From contig OX578152.1 in assembly GCA_951213105.1 (NCBI GenBank), positions 73,995,680-74,059,679 of the forward strand: a DNA stretch of 64,000 bases, written 5' to 3'. The position numbers and the translations under genes were made by a program. The notes beneath the pieces are model-generated. The model was not told where the DNA came from and did no database searches. It saw nothing but the letters and a program-made list of their open reading frames with translations. The DNA comes from Amaurobius ferox. Its lineage: Eukaryota; Arthropoda; Arachnida; Araneae; Amaurobiidae. Positions 34,320-45,675 of the stretch are shown here, piece after piece; position 1 is the stretch's first letter, and each line of letters begins with the position of its first letter.

Positions 34320-35020
34320 TCTATAGTCGCCCCCTATCACTCGAGTGGTGTTCGTTCCCTTCCCTTTCTATGGACGGTCTTGGCTTGACATACAGCTGAT
34401 GGTGACCAGATCCTAGTTGCCGTATGTACCAATCATAATGATGGCATTTGACAGTATGGTCTATTCTTTACTAATTTGGCAACATTCTACAACTTTGAAG
34501 TGATTTTTGTTCTTTCTCTAAGAGGGACTTTATTAAGGTGAAATGAGGATTTCGGAACCTATAGTTCGGTTCCCTGTTGCCTTTTGTACGGGTGTTTGTA
34601 CTTTTCTTATGTAAATGCATTTTGTAATTTGTTTGAATAAAATGGTTAGGGCCTCAGTCAGGGGATGGCTGATTGCGGCTCGCGTGGGCCTGCCTGTATC
34701 CTTTTCTTTTTGGGTCTTTCTGCTTACTCTCTCCTCGGGTTGCTCAGTCGGTGTCCTTGAGGCGGATCTAGGGAACTGACCGGTGGTCTCTGAGCGGTGA
34801 GTGGTGCTACCTTTTCATTGGACCGCGACCTTGTGTCCCAGGTACGCTATCGTAGCGACTTTGATTCCTCCCCGTATATCTTCGGGTGCGTCAGTGTTCA
34901 TTAGAGTTTATCTCTGAAAGGAAGCGAGATAGCCCCCCGCCGCCATAAGAAGGGGGTCATCACCCCAAAGTTGTCTGGTCGTGTAGCGCCATAGGGATTG
35001 CAAAGTCGACAATAAGAGCT
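34320..35020. mobile_element. Possible solo LTR or retroelement leader, GC-richer
   Basis: The stretch changes from AT-rich to GC-richer, contains a polyadenylation signal AATAAA (about 34636) followed by a GC-rich U5-like part, and is followed by a TGGTGCCAGAACAA segment near 35134 that resembles a primer-binding site. No second LTR, gag or pol was recognised, and the exact TG...CA ends are not clear. It could equally be an unrelated GC-rich unique sequence. Confidence 0.25.
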
Positions 35021-35029
35021 TACAATTTC

Positions 35030-35101
35030 GTCCCAATAGCTTAACAGTAGAGCATCGGCTGGCCAGTTCGGAGATCCAGGGTTCGATTCCCTGTTGGGGC
35101 A
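35030..35101 (+). repeat. tRNA-like SINE head, copy 1
   Basis: A 72-nt segment folds as a tRNA-like shape: GTCCCAA pairs with TTGGGGC as a 7-bp acceptor, GCTT with GAGC as D stem, and CAGGG with CCCTG as T stem. The A box is TAGCTTAACAGTAGAGC and the B box GGGTTCGATTCCC. The anticodon arm is imperfect. A closely related copy, with a shared 5' flank (AGCTTRCAATTTCGTCCCA), lies 396 bp downstream. This points to a tRNA-derived repeat rather than a functional tRNA gene. Confidence 0.65.
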
Positions 35102-35425
35102 GCAAGGTACGTCCGCAATGGCGTCAGAACAACAATGGTGCCAGAACAAATCACTGTAGGTTAGTGCGAAGATGTCGGAGGTCTGAAAGTGACCCTAGTA
35201 ACACTAGTACGGATTCAGTGGACTCTGGAAGATGGAGCGCCGATTTCAAATTGAGATGATAACGACCATACAGGATAATAACCTAGGTAAAAACAGTTGT
35301 AGCAGGAGGCGAACGTGAGGTAAAAATAGCAGGAGGAGGTCAGTCAGATTGTCAGTTGCTCGCCAATCTGACATCAGAAAGTGGAGAATGCAGAGTCCAC
35401 TTTGACGATAAAAGCTTGCAATTTC

Positions 35426-35497
35426 GTCCCAGTAGTTCAACGGTAGAGCGTCGACTGGCCAGTTCGGAGATCCAGGGTTCGATTCCCGGTTGGGGTA
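35426..35497 (+). repeat. tRNA-like SINE head, copy 2
   Basis: Same structure as the copy at 35030: A box TAGTTCAACGGTAGAGC, B box GGGTTCGATTCCC. An A-rich tail-like stretch follows about 25 bp later. The acceptor stem relies on several G-T pairs and the T stem has a mismatch, so it is less tRNA-like than copy 1. Complementary-strand frames (GIEPWISELASR) through both copies are shadows of the tRNA-like sequence. Confidence 0.6.
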
Positions 35498-35499
35498 AT

Positions 35500-36943
35500 G
35501 GTTTCCTATGCAACTGCATTAAAAAAATAAGGATAAAGCTCTTCGTTCTCGGGAAATTTCTCCTAAAACGGACTTTCCTAAGCACCCTGTAATGTAACAT
35601 TCAAGCAAAATCTTTGGAAATTCGTCTTTTAAAATTTTAAAGTAGATTCCATTATCATTTTAATATCGAATCTAATTTTCTTTACATAATTTTAATGACG
35701 AAAGAGGCAGTTATTTACAAAATCTTTCATTTATCTGGTGAATTAAAATGTTGGTGTCTAGGTCCCCCCTTTAAGCCCATGCAGAGCCGCCAACAGAAAT
35801 TTTTAGCCTCTATGCAGCACAGTGTTTCTTTCAGGACTTTTTGGCCGGGAGAGCGGATGAAATTTTAGGGGAGCAAGTTTTCTATTTGCCCTGTATAAAT
35901 ATATCTAAATTCTGTGTCACATAAATAGAAACTAGGTTTACGTAAAATGTCTCCGGGGGAGAGGGGTGTGACCGGATACTCGTCTCCGAGGGTACTTAGT
36001 TACCCGGAGGTGGGAGGTATGCCTGAAAGAAACACTGATGCAGCAAATGCGGGGCTGCCAACTATTCCCTATTTTACCTTTATTGAAATTTTTTTCTTAA
36101 ACTGTTTATGCTGCCCAGGCCTAGAAGCCTTTCGGGTCTCTATACAATGTATCTTTTGACCGCCCCCCCCCCCCCTTCTCCTCTGTTGACGACCTGGAAC
36201 CCGTTCATGAATGAGGCATTGTGTATACTAAATTTTAAACCTGAAATTAAATTATGTTTCTGTAAACTTCATTTGGCGAAACTTCTGTCTCTCGCATTTG
36301 CATACCTCTAAAATATTCTGAACTTTTCAGCACATCCAGACTTTCATAAAATGTTGGGCCCCCATATCTCATACCGGCGCCACTCATAAATTTTAGCCTT
36401 AAAACCGTCACAAATCTTCGCGCGAAATCACAGCCTTGAAAAATTCGAGAAAAAGTGCAAAAAAAAAAATCCCGAGCTAAGCGGATTCTGATTACGGGCT
36501 TGTCATACTCGCCATTTTTGGCGCCCGCCTTGGCGCCACTCTCCGGCGCCGCACGGTTTTTCATTCATAGCTTGCCTGGCCGACTGCCAGGTATGCGATA
36601 GTAAGGGACTATTTTTCGATGATTTCTGGGCTACAAGTGTTTGGGTTGTGGCAAAGATGGAATTCGGAAAGCGTGGGGCTACAGTGCTTGAACTCTGGAA
36701 CGCAATTTTGAGTCAAGGGTAAGACACGTGCGTGGTTTTGGGCGAGATTTTTAGACCCTGTTTACATGATTCTAGGAGTTAACAAGATTTTTTTCTTTAA
36801 TCAGAGGTTTGGCTTAGTACAGTGGAGAAGCTTCAAATTTTGCCCCGCCCCCCTCGGGAGTTTCTAAGCTGCACCTCCCCCCACACCCACCCACTTAAAA
36901 TTTCAATAATATTTATATTTGCCCCGGAGGCTGTCCTTAATAT
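35500..36943. other. No recognised gene; GC-rich part at 36.3-36.6 kb
   Basis: A 105-codon minus frame at 36247-36564 (SGAGMRYGGPTFYESLDVLK) is GC-rich at its start and may be a remnant of an unidentified mobile element; I cannot name it. A 13-C homopolymer lies at 36163-36175. Otherwise nothing. Confidence 0.35.
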
Positions 36944-37865
36944 TACTTTCCTTATATACATAATGTATAAGGAAAGTATTGCGACAGGGTCGAAAATTCG
37001 AATTCGAGTTTTCGACGGGAGAGCACGTTTCAAGCAACCCTGATCACGAATCGAACATTTTTGAGGTGATGTCTGTGTGTGTATGTGTGTGTGTGTGTCA
37101 GTGAGTCTGTGGAGACGATATCTCACGAACGAATGGAGCGATTCAAATGAAATTTGGTACGAAAATCACAGTCCATGAATACTGGAAGCCTATTGTTTTA
37201 AAACACAATGGAATGTTCAGAACCCCCTAAATTTGCGAGTGAAATTTTGAAAAAATCATCAAAAAATCACAACCTTTAATAAAGTTACGCAAATAGACAT
37301 TTATTATGTAATTTTTCCTTTGAAAACGATTGACATAAACTTCAGAACGCTAGCATGAACCGTTCTCGAGATATTGCACATTTTTCAAATAAATTTATAA
37401 AAAAAATCCCATAAATTAAAAAAAAATATTAACTGTTGAGAAACATGTTTACTTTTCATATGTAATATCATGCGATAAATTGGGTGACATCATTTTCATG
37501 GATCTAACTCGTTCCATTCACGAGAAAAGATACTTTGAGTAATACTTTTGTATTTGAACGCCAGTAGTCATTTTTCTGCTGTAAGAATAACTTATTTCTC
37601 CGTCCATAACGCTTGGCGAGATTTTGGCGACGAATTTAGCGGAATGTCGTCAACTTGGCGACATTTTTAAATGTTGCCAAATTAACGAAAATCTCGCCAA
37701 ATGGATAAAAATGACGCTAAATCAATGAAAATGACGACTAATTGAAGAAAATTCAATATCTTGGAAAGAATATAAGTATCTACTATAAGAATAACATTTT
37801 TTTAACTGCAAAAGTAGTAAATTCATTGCACTGTATAAGGAAAGTCATGTGTTGCCCACATCCGA
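36944..37865 (-). mobile_element. Family A repeat, copy A2
   Basis: The hairpin end TACTTTCCTTATATACATAA is at the left, then TCGAGTTTTCGACGGGAGAG, a TG run at about 37071-37098, GTGAGTCTGTGGAGACGATA, the ATCTCGAGAACGG complement near 37365, and the 5' end TGTGTTGCCCACATCCGA (complement) at the right. About 922 bp. Confidence 0.9.
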
Positions 37866-37982
37866 TTTTTTATATTTGTCCCAACATGGCGATTACGATT
37901 ACAGCTTTCACAATTTTTAATTTGTGTTTTTAACAATATTCTAAATTGCGGGCGTTCATATGCTTTATAGATTGTGAGAAAC

Positions 37983-37985
<3 letters not shown>

Positions 37986-38026
<41 letters not shown>

Positions 38027-38110
38027 GTATTATTACTTTCCCTACATTCATAGGATAATGTACAGAGAAGATATTGTGACGGTATCGAATTTTCGATGGG
38101 TACGTTTTCC
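37986..38110 (-). repeat. TA microsatellite and a family A/B hairpin-end fragment
   Basis: A (TA)n run at 37986-38026 is followed by TTACTTTCCCTACATTCATA and AATGTACAGAGAAGATATTG plus TCGAATTTTCGATGGG. This is a short, decayed 3' end of an A/B-type element without the rest. Confidence 0.6.
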
Positions 38111-39068
38111 AGTTGAAGAATAAAAGTATTTTATTGTAATTATAACAATTAGACGTATTAAGTTCTTTATGACTAATTAAACCGATTTTTATGATAAATA
38201 CGGAAGACAATTTTGCCCTAAATATCCATTGCTTGTTAAATGTACATAAAAGGTTTTTTTCAAAGTTTGAAAAGCACAGGACCCTATCAAACGGGAAGCG
38301 AGAAAACGAGAATACGACAAACACATGTGTGGGACAAAACGTCTTATAAAAATGGCTACCCACAATAAAAGCATTTTCTTAAATTTTTTTTGAAGTCCTT
38401 TCCTTTTACATATTTTGTCCTAGGGACTAAAATTCATAGCTGCTGCCAGTACTGACCCTGAAATCACCCAGACTGCACAATTGACCTATCATACTCACTG
38501 GCCCCTTTGATGCAGGCATTTTTGTCTCCAGGGACAAGTGCTTGCTTACTCTTGCCGCGATGTTTGTTTTCACAATGTCCAGGATATGTTCATTTTCACT
38601 CAAATAAATTTCCAATCCGGATCTATGGACCGGATCCTCAGTCTGATGGATAACACATCTTAATATGGTTATTAAGTACTTGTCGTTTTTACGAGCACTT
38701 CGGTTTCTCTTCTGTCAGAAACCTCTTCGAAATAGCCATGTTGCGCTATTTTTGATTGCGCTATTTTTGGAGCTTACTACGCTTGATGATTAATACGGTT
38801 GTGATTTTCACATTACAAATACATTATATCCTATTTGCAATGTGCATTCTCAACAACTAGAAGTGTGCAAAATAAATTTTTACGTACTACTAATTCTAGG
38901 TTATTATCCATATGATATGCACACTACTAAGATAAAAATGTAATTTAATGTCTCTTAAAAAAAGAAAATAGTCCTGCCTCATGTTTTACTATACGGTTTT
39001 AAATATTACTATTGATTCTCCCATTTTACTTCTTGCCTGGAATTCCATATAATGATACTAGAAAAACA
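38111..39068. other. Gene-free stretch
   Basis: Short minus frames (37965-38363 and 38427-38615) have no domains. No element ends before family C copy C2. Confidence 0.4.
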
Positions 39069-40045
39069 GGAAAGATCAATCATGCATAAAGCACTGCATA
39101 TGAAACACTTTCCAACTGAAATGCAATTTTATTTAAACAACTCTAAAATGCGATACATTCAGCGGTGCTATTTTTTTAATTATCACAATACTGCAATAAT
39201 TTATTTTACTTGGAAACTTAAAATTTCATTGAAAAAAATGAACTTTATTCAAATGATGTCATCGAAATATAAATCGTCTGGCTCTCTATGTAAAAGCAAT
39301 GAATATTTCATACAAATCACTTTTATTACAGACACCAGAGCTAAATAATTTTGTGTGAAAAAAAATTCAGCAATTCTTATACAACTCATCTTACAATCAC
39401 TTGTTTACATTCTGCATTCATTAAAATTAGATTTCGTTGCAAAAATAATCAAAGTCTGATGATCATTTAAACTTAAAAATATTGTAATTGCGTTGGCGCA
39501 AAACACAGATGCACGAAAAATAAGCAAAAATAAAGAGGTTTTAGGACGGATGCAACACTAAATATAAATTTAAAAGAACTTTAAAAATCACGATTTTTAC
39601 ACTAGGAAAAAAAGATGGATGCCATATTTTATTTTGAAGTGGGTCACGTGATCTCTTCATATAATATAGGTATAGTTATTATTTTAATTTTTATTTAAAA
39701 AATTACCGAACATATCTTCCTGAATTTTTTTTATATATTTTATGGGATAATTTGAATGTTTCCTAAAATTTTTGAAGCAATTTGCGAACTTTAACCACGT
39801 TTAAAAAATGTTTGAAACATTAGGTCCCACAGGGTTCAATGTATTTCACTTTTCAACCTGGGTTTAATCCAAAACTAATTGGGTAATATTATTCATTTGC
39901 ATTCCCATATGTTCCATAGACCGTCTCAACAACATACTAAAATTTCATTTTGATAAAGTTATTTTTAAGGCAGTTATCGTACGAACGGATACACAGACAG
40001 AATGAACAAAGTCATAAACACGTTACAACTATGTTGGAAAGTGTT
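39069..40045 (+). mobile_element. Family C repeat, copy C2
   Basis: The 5' end is GAAAGATCAATCATGCATAA, then GAAACACTTTCCAACTGAAA, one internal unit (ATGATGTCATCGAAATATAA), the conserved body, and a 3' hairpin formed by GTTACAACTATGTTGGAAAG and TGTT (partly decayed). It faces copy C3 with the hairpin ends inward. Confidence 0.85.
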
Positions 40046-40249
40046 ACAAAACCTTATTTCACAATACTGCTGTTAAACACAATTGCATTAACACAATTAC
40101 TATTCTGTCCATAAATTTGTTGATCTCCATAATACCTATTGTATTGATTTGATATTTCTTATTTGACTTCTCCCCATTTTAATAAAGCCTGTTTTAATGC
40201 ACTTTACATATATATTATTTAATATTTTTGTATTTTATGCTCTGTTTTT

Positions 40250-41535
40250 AACACTTTACAACAAAGTTGAAAAGTGTTTATGACTTTGTTCATTCATTCA
40301 TTCTGTCTGTCTGTCTGTCCGTTAGCACGATAACTGCCGTAAAAATGACTTAATCCAAATGAAATCTTACTATGTTGTTCAGACGGTCTGTGAGACCTAT
40401 GGGAATATAAATGAATAATATCACCCAATTAGTTTTGGATTGAATCCGAGTTGAAAAAATGAAATACATTGAACTCTATGGGACCTAATTTTTCAAACAT
40501 TTTTTAAGCGAATTTAAAATTCACAAATTGCTTCGAAAAGTTTAGGTAATATTCAAATTATCCCATAAAATATATAAAAAAAATTTCAGCAAAATATATT
40601 CAGCAGTTTTTTAAATAAAAATTAAAATAATAATTACACCTCTTATATGAAGTGATCACGTGAACATTATATGAAGAGATCACGAGACCCACTTCAAAAT
40701 TAAATATGGCATCCATCTTGTCTCAAAATCATGATTTTTAAAGTTCTTTTTAATTCATATTGAGTGTTGTATCCCTCCTAAAATCGCTTTATTTTTGACT
40801 AAATTCTGTGCATCTACATACTGAAACAACGGAATTACAATATATTTGAGTTTAAATGATCAGCCAAATTTGATTATTTCTACAATGAAGCCTATTTTTC
40901 ACTTATGTAAAATGTAAACAGCAAAATATGTAGGGTGAGTTGCATAAGAATTGCTGTATTTTTTTAACGCAAAATTTTTTTAGCTCATGGAATCTGCATA
41001 ACTGATATGAATGAAATATAAATTGATTTTACACAGAGAAGGACTATTTTTTTCGATGAAGTTTTAAGCATAGAGTTTAATTACTTGTAGCTCCATGGTC
41101 TTTTAAATAAAATAAAGGTTTTAAATAAAATAAATTATTATAATTGTGATGAATGAAATGAATGGGAAAATGTTTATAAATGAAATGCTTCTGTTATAGA
41201 GAGAGCCAGGTGTTTTATATTTCGATGGCGTCATTTGAATAAATTTCAGTTATTTTTGATGACGTTTTCAAATATAATAAATTATTCTAGTATTATGATA
41301 ATGTTAAAAACATTACCGAGGAGCCAGGCGATTTATATTTAATTGGCGTTATTTGAACGAAGTCCACTTTTTCATTGACCTTTTAAGTTTTCAAATATAA
41401 TAAATTAATGTAGTATTGTGATAATTTTTAAAATATTACCCAGGAATGTATCGCATTTTAGAGATGTGTAAATGAAATTGCATTGAAGTTAGAAAGTGTT
41501 TCATAATCTATGCTTTATGCATGATTGATCTTTCT
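40250..41535 (-). mobile_element. Family C repeat, copy C3
   Basis: The hairpin AACACTTTACAACAAAGTTG plus AAAAGTGTT is at the left, then the CTGTCTGTCTGTCCGTTAGC microsatellite region, the body with CCCAATTAGTTTTGGATTGA, about two internal 190-bp units with TTTCGATGGCGTCATTTGAA, and the 5' end GCATGATTGATCTTTCTTC at the right. About 1.29 kb. Confidence 0.88.
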
Positions 41536-41599
41536 TCTTTATATTTATGCGGTTACTGTAACTGGATTTTATCTGTAGTTGCCACGTAAATTGAATTGA

Positions 41600-42045
41600 A
41601 TAATACACATAAAATAAAAGGTCGGTGTGCGTTTCACGTGACTTTCTCTAGGGGGGGCTTAAATTCATTTTATTCTTACTTTTCTTCTCCGTATAGTGTA
41701 CACATTAATTGAGATTTTATAACTCGAAATAACACATAAAATGGATACGCATTTTAAATTACACCCAATTTGCAATTTTTAAAGCATTTCCTTTTTTATT
41801 TGGCGACTTAGCGCAATTTGAAAAATCGTCAATATTCTTTCCGGCGGTCATAATTCTTTCATTTAATTAAAAAAAAATTATGCCTTAAACAAGCATTTAA
41901 TGTATATTAAATTTAACAATATATTATGTATTAATAAATTAAACTTATTTAAATAAATATTTACGTATCTTACGTACCCTTCTTCAAATCGTGTCATAAT
42001 CTAATCAGCAACTTACAACATGAGAGCGGTTCAAAATATTTGCAT
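41600..42045 (-). repeat. Decayed family B-like 5' half
   Basis: TTTCACGTGACTTTCTCT near 41634 resembles the ACATGACTTTCCCT 5' motif, and AATCTAATCAGCAACTTACA near 42000 resembles the internal AATCTAATCAGCACC motif. Homology between these points is weak, and the hairpin end is missing. By motif order this reads 5' to 3' left to right; strand assignment is uncertain. Confidence 0.35.
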
Positions 42046-42051
42046 ACTTTT

Positions 42052-42202
42052 TACTTTCCTTATATACATAATGTATAATGAAAGTATTGTGACGGGGTCG
42101 AATATTCGAATTCGAGTTTTCGACGGCAGAGCAGGTTTCAAGCATCCCTGATCACCAATCAAACATTTTTGAAGTGATGTCTGTGTGTGTGTATGTGTGA
42201 AA

Positions 42203-42269
<67 letters not shown>

Positions 42270-43037
42270 AGTGAGTCTGTGGAGACGATAACGGACGAAC
42301 GAATGGACCGATTCGAACGAAATTTGGTACAAAAATCACAATCCGTAAACGCTGAAAGCCTATTGTTTTTATGCGCAATCGAATGTTCAGAACCCCCCTA
42401 AATTTTCGAATGAAATTTTGAAAAAATCGTCAAAAATCAAAACCGCTAATAAAGTTATGCAAATAAATATTTCTTATGTAATCTTTCATTAGAAAACGAT
42501 TGACATGAATGTTAGAACGCTAACATGTACCGTTCTCGAGATATTGCACATTTTTCAAAATAATTATCAAAAAGTCATATAAAATTAAAAAAAATACTTC
42601 CTATGAAGAAACATGTTCACTTTTCATATGTAATACCATGCGATAAATTTGGTGAAATCATTCTCGTGGATCTACGTTTCATTCATAAAAAAAGATACTT
42701 TGAGTAATATTTTTGTATTTGAACGCCAATAGTCATTTATCTGCTGTACGAATAACTTCTTGCTTCGTCCATAACGCTTGGCGAGATTTTAGCGACGAAT
42801 TTGGTGGAATGCTGCCAACTTGGCGACTTTTTTAAATGTTGCAAAATTAACGAAGAACTCGCCAAATGGATAAAAATGACGCTAAATCAATGAAAATGAC
42901 GACTCATTGACGAAAATTCAATATCTTGGAAACAATATAAATATCTACTATAAAAATAATCTATTTTTTTTTTTTTGCTGTAAAAGTAGTAAATTCATTG
43001 CATTATATAAGGAAAGTCATGTGCTGCCCACATCAGA
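42052..43037 (-). mobile_element. Family A repeat, copy A3, with expanded TG tract
   Basis: The hairpin end is at 42052, followed by the TCGAGTTTTCGACGGCAGAG block, an almost pure TG tract (42205-42268), GTGAGTCTGTGGAGACGATA, the A body, and the 5' end complement TGTGCTGCCCACATCAGA at the right. About 986 bp. A cysteine/valine frame across the TG tract is not a gene. Confidence 0.9.
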
Positions 43038-43366
43038 TTTTTTTTGCTGGTTTGTTAAGCTTAATAAGGAGCAATTTTATGGCTAAAAATATTTCCGAAT
43101 CTGCATAGTTTTAATATATATGAAACTTCCAAAAATACACTTCTAAACTGAATACATCTGGAAATATTCAATTTAATTCGATAACCTGTTATATATTTGT
43201 GAAAACAATGCTGAATTTTTTTTTTAATGTTTTTTTTTTTAATGTTTTAATGTGATTGTGCTGATTGCACTTCTGCAGATTGTGCATCATGTAGTTAAAG
43301 TCTTTTACGAAGGTGGATTTCTTTGCAAAATCACGCACAATTCTATAATTTATATTTAAGTCTTTT
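43038..43366. other. Gene-free AT-rich stretch
   Basis: Nothing recognised. Confidence 0.4.
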
Positions 43367-43454
43367 TACTTTCCCTGCAATACATGGTAATGTATAGGGA
43401 AAGTATTGGAATCATGTCGAAAATCGCAACTCGAGTTTTCGACGGATCTGCACG
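43367..43454 (-). mobile_element. Family B hairpin end only (truncated copy B4)
   Basis: TACTTTCCCTGCAATACATG through CGACGGATCTGCACG matches the first 88 bp of B1 and B5, then homology stops abruptly. It is either a deletion product or an aborted copy. Confidence 0.8.
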
Positions 43455-43699
43455 ATTTTTATTAAATTAAGCATACTAAACATTCTAAATATGCAACTTT
43501 TAGAATATTACTAAACATATGTTTCTAAATACAAAATATTTCTAAACAGAAAACGAGCTGCTAAGTAAAACTTAGTGTAATACAAATACGTTTTGCTCGA
43601 ACTGTGCATTTTGAACTTGAATTTTTATCCATACAGACGTCAGAATGCGAAGGAAGTCAGGGGAACACTAATGCACCTTATACCCATTTCTTGTTATAT

Positions 43700-44280
43700 G
43701 GAATAAAATTAACGTACCTGTTTTCATTATAGACTTTTAATTCAAAATTTCCATTCAGGAAAATAAATTATATTCTTTCAATTCAATTTTTAATTGATTA
43801 CACAGAACATCAGAATATTTTGTCAAATAAGGGATTTCAGCAGTTACAATATTGATACCTTTCAAATAGTTCAACTTGCTCTAAAAATTTGAATTAAAAG
43901 TTTATAATGAGAATATACCTATCCTCATTTAAACTTTTCAAAATTTTCATGCAGGAAAATACATAATTTTGAATTTAACATGAAGAACATTAGAATATTT
44001 CGCCAAATTGGAGGTTTCAACAGTGACAACATTGATAACTATCAAATAGTGCAACTTGTTCTAAAAATTTTGAATTAAAAGTTTATAAGGAGAACATAGC
44101 TATTCTCATTATAAACTTTTAATTCAAAATTCCCATGCATTAAAATAAATTATACTTTTTAATTCAGTTTTTAATTTAACATGGAGAACATTAGAATATT
44201 TCGCCAAATTGGCGGTTTTAACAGTGACAATATTGATAGCTATCAAATAGTGCAACTTGCTCTAAAAAATAGTCTCAAAA
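43700..44280. repeat. Tandem repeat, about 190-bp unit, three copies
   Basis: CAACTTGCTCTAAAAA or its variant occurs near 43868, 44051 and 44254. Each unit contains GAACATTAGAATATTTCGCC-type and ACAATATTGATAGCTATCAA-type segments plus CTTTTAATTCAAAATT. Units are diverged by about 10-15%. Confidence 0.8.
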
Positions 44281-44560
44281 TAGCGTATCCGAATGTTTTG
44301 AGTGTCATCAGAAGAGAGCCGATCGCCGAAAACAACTCATGCGGCTATTTTTGACTGGGCTGCGACACCACCCTGTCGGTACGCCTGTAAAGGTGTCTTC
44401 ACCACTAGGTCCTAACGACGCGCCTGTCACCTCAAAAAGAACAACCGTACAGGCTCTGTCATCTCGGGGTCGATAAGGCGGCTTAGAAGATATAAGAGAG
44501 ACAGTGGCGTACCTCAGAAAATTTTAACGGGAAATGGAAAAAAAAAATATATTAAATAAA
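44281..44560. other. GC-richer unique sequence
   Basis: CpG-containing stretch (CGATCGCCG, ACGACGCGCCTG). No coding frame or RNA structure recognised. Confidence 0.3.
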
Positions 44561-44570
44561 ATTTGAAAAA

Positions 44571-44815
44571 GTCTGTTGTGGGCAATACATGACTTTCTCC
44601 TAACGGTAAAGGGAAAAAGGTATTATATAAAACTTGAAAAAGTTGTGTGCAGTATATGACTTTCTCCTAATGGTAAAGGGAAAAAAGTGTATTATATAAA
44701 AAGTCTGCTGTGGGCAAGCAGTACATGACTTTCTCCTAATAGTAAGGGGAAAAAAAGTGTATTAAACAAAACTTGAAAAAGTCTGCTGCGGACAGTACAT
44801 GATTTTCTCCAGTGA
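44571..44815. repeat. Tandem array made of a family A/B-type 5' terminus
   Basis: Four units of about 65-75 bp each contain a variant of TCTGCTGTGGGCAGTACATG followed by ACTTTCTCCTAATGGTAAAG. This is recognisably the 5' end of the A/B elements (TCTGATGTGGGCAGCACATGACTTTCC). The rest of the element is absent. Confidence 0.75.
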
Positions 44816-44851
44816 CTCAAATTGATTTTTTCTTTTTAATTTTTTTTCTTT

Positions 44852-45100
44852 TTAGACCGGAATCCAGTGGGAGAGGCATCCACAGGGACTGTACACTCCT
44901 TCCCCTACCACCAACCTCTCGGATAAGCGCGCCCGATGTTGCGGACTTGGGGCTTAGTACTTGGGACTTACGGACCCACATGTTTAACGTGATCGTACTC
45001 CGCGTGAACACGGCGACAGTTTTTGGCAGTGGCGGGAATCGAACCCGGACCTACCAAGTGCAATTCCCGCGCGCTAACCACTGGGCTACCGCGCCCCCCC
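44852..45100 (-). mobile_element. tRNA-derived SINE, 3'-truncated copy
   Basis: It contains the tRNA-like head (B box complement GGGAATCGAACCCGG at about 45033) and the SINE body back to TTTAGACCGGAATCCAGTGG, but lacks the GGACGGTCTGGGTCTC tail hairpin. Relative to the 45111 copy it carries an extra segment around 44932-44968 (CGATGTTGCGGACTTGGGGC). It lies directly beside a second copy. Confidence 0.85.
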
Positions 45101-45110
45101 AAATCTCGTG

Positions 45111-45368
45111 TTGTTGTTGAGACCGAGACCGTCCGACCTACCAGAAAGGTGTAAGGTAACTGTTTGGACGGCCGAGAAGTGCCACCCAATTTAGACCGGA
45201 ACCCAGTGGGGGAGGCATCCACAGGGACCGTACCCTCCTTCCCCTACCACCAACCTCTCGGAAGGACTTACGGACCCACATGTTTAACGTGATCGCACTC
45301 CGCATGAACACGGCGGCAGTTGTGGCAGCGTGCAAATCCAGCGCGCAAACCACCGGGCTACCGCGTCC
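45111..45368 (-). mobile_element. tRNA-derived SINE, near full length
   Basis: Starting from the left it has the TTGTTGTTGAGACC tail, the GACCGTCC/GGACGGCC hairpin pair, the ACCCAGTGGGGGAGGCATCC body and the tRNA-like head with A-box complement AACCACCGGGCTACCGCG. The B box region is shortened (GGCAGCGTGCAAATCC), so the pol III promoter is probably dead. Confidence 0.85.
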
Positions 45369-45438
45369 GAAATGTGCTAACAGCACGCGGTGCTATATAG
45401 TTCTATAGTGCTATAAAATTCTATATAGTTCTAGCTTT

Positions 45439-45675
45439 TTTGATAATAAAGCCGGATATAAAGCTTCGTGAAAGTTCATTAATATTTGAGGCCGTTATTG
45501 TGTATATAAGAAATCGACCACAGGTATAGAGACAGATAGACGGGCATCACTCCAAAAATAGTCAAAACGTGTTCAGGAGGTCTTGAAACATATATTGGCA
45601 TCAAAATCTCGAATTCGAAAATTTTCGTAAAAACAATAACTTCTCTGTACTATATTACATAGGATGAGAAAGTAA
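45439..45675 (+). repeat. Family D 3' end fragment, copy D1
   Basis: GATAATAAAGCCGGATATAAAG through CATCAAAATCTCGAATTCGA and a terminal GAGAAAGTAAAA. The layout (TCGAAAA block followed by a GAAAGTA end) parallels the 3' ends of A and B. A second copy is at 50928. Confidence 0.65.

Noticed and set aside
34901..35600. Minus-strand proteins containing GIEPWISELASR
   Set aside because: They are translations of the tRNA-like SINE heads; the peptide follows the A box and B box sequence in both copies.
37965..38363. 132-codon minus-strand frame
   Set aside because: It ends in a TA microsatellite translation (IYIYIY) and has no domain.
42207..42401. Cys/Val-rich protein
   Set aside because: Translation of the TG microsatellite and the body of family A copy A3.
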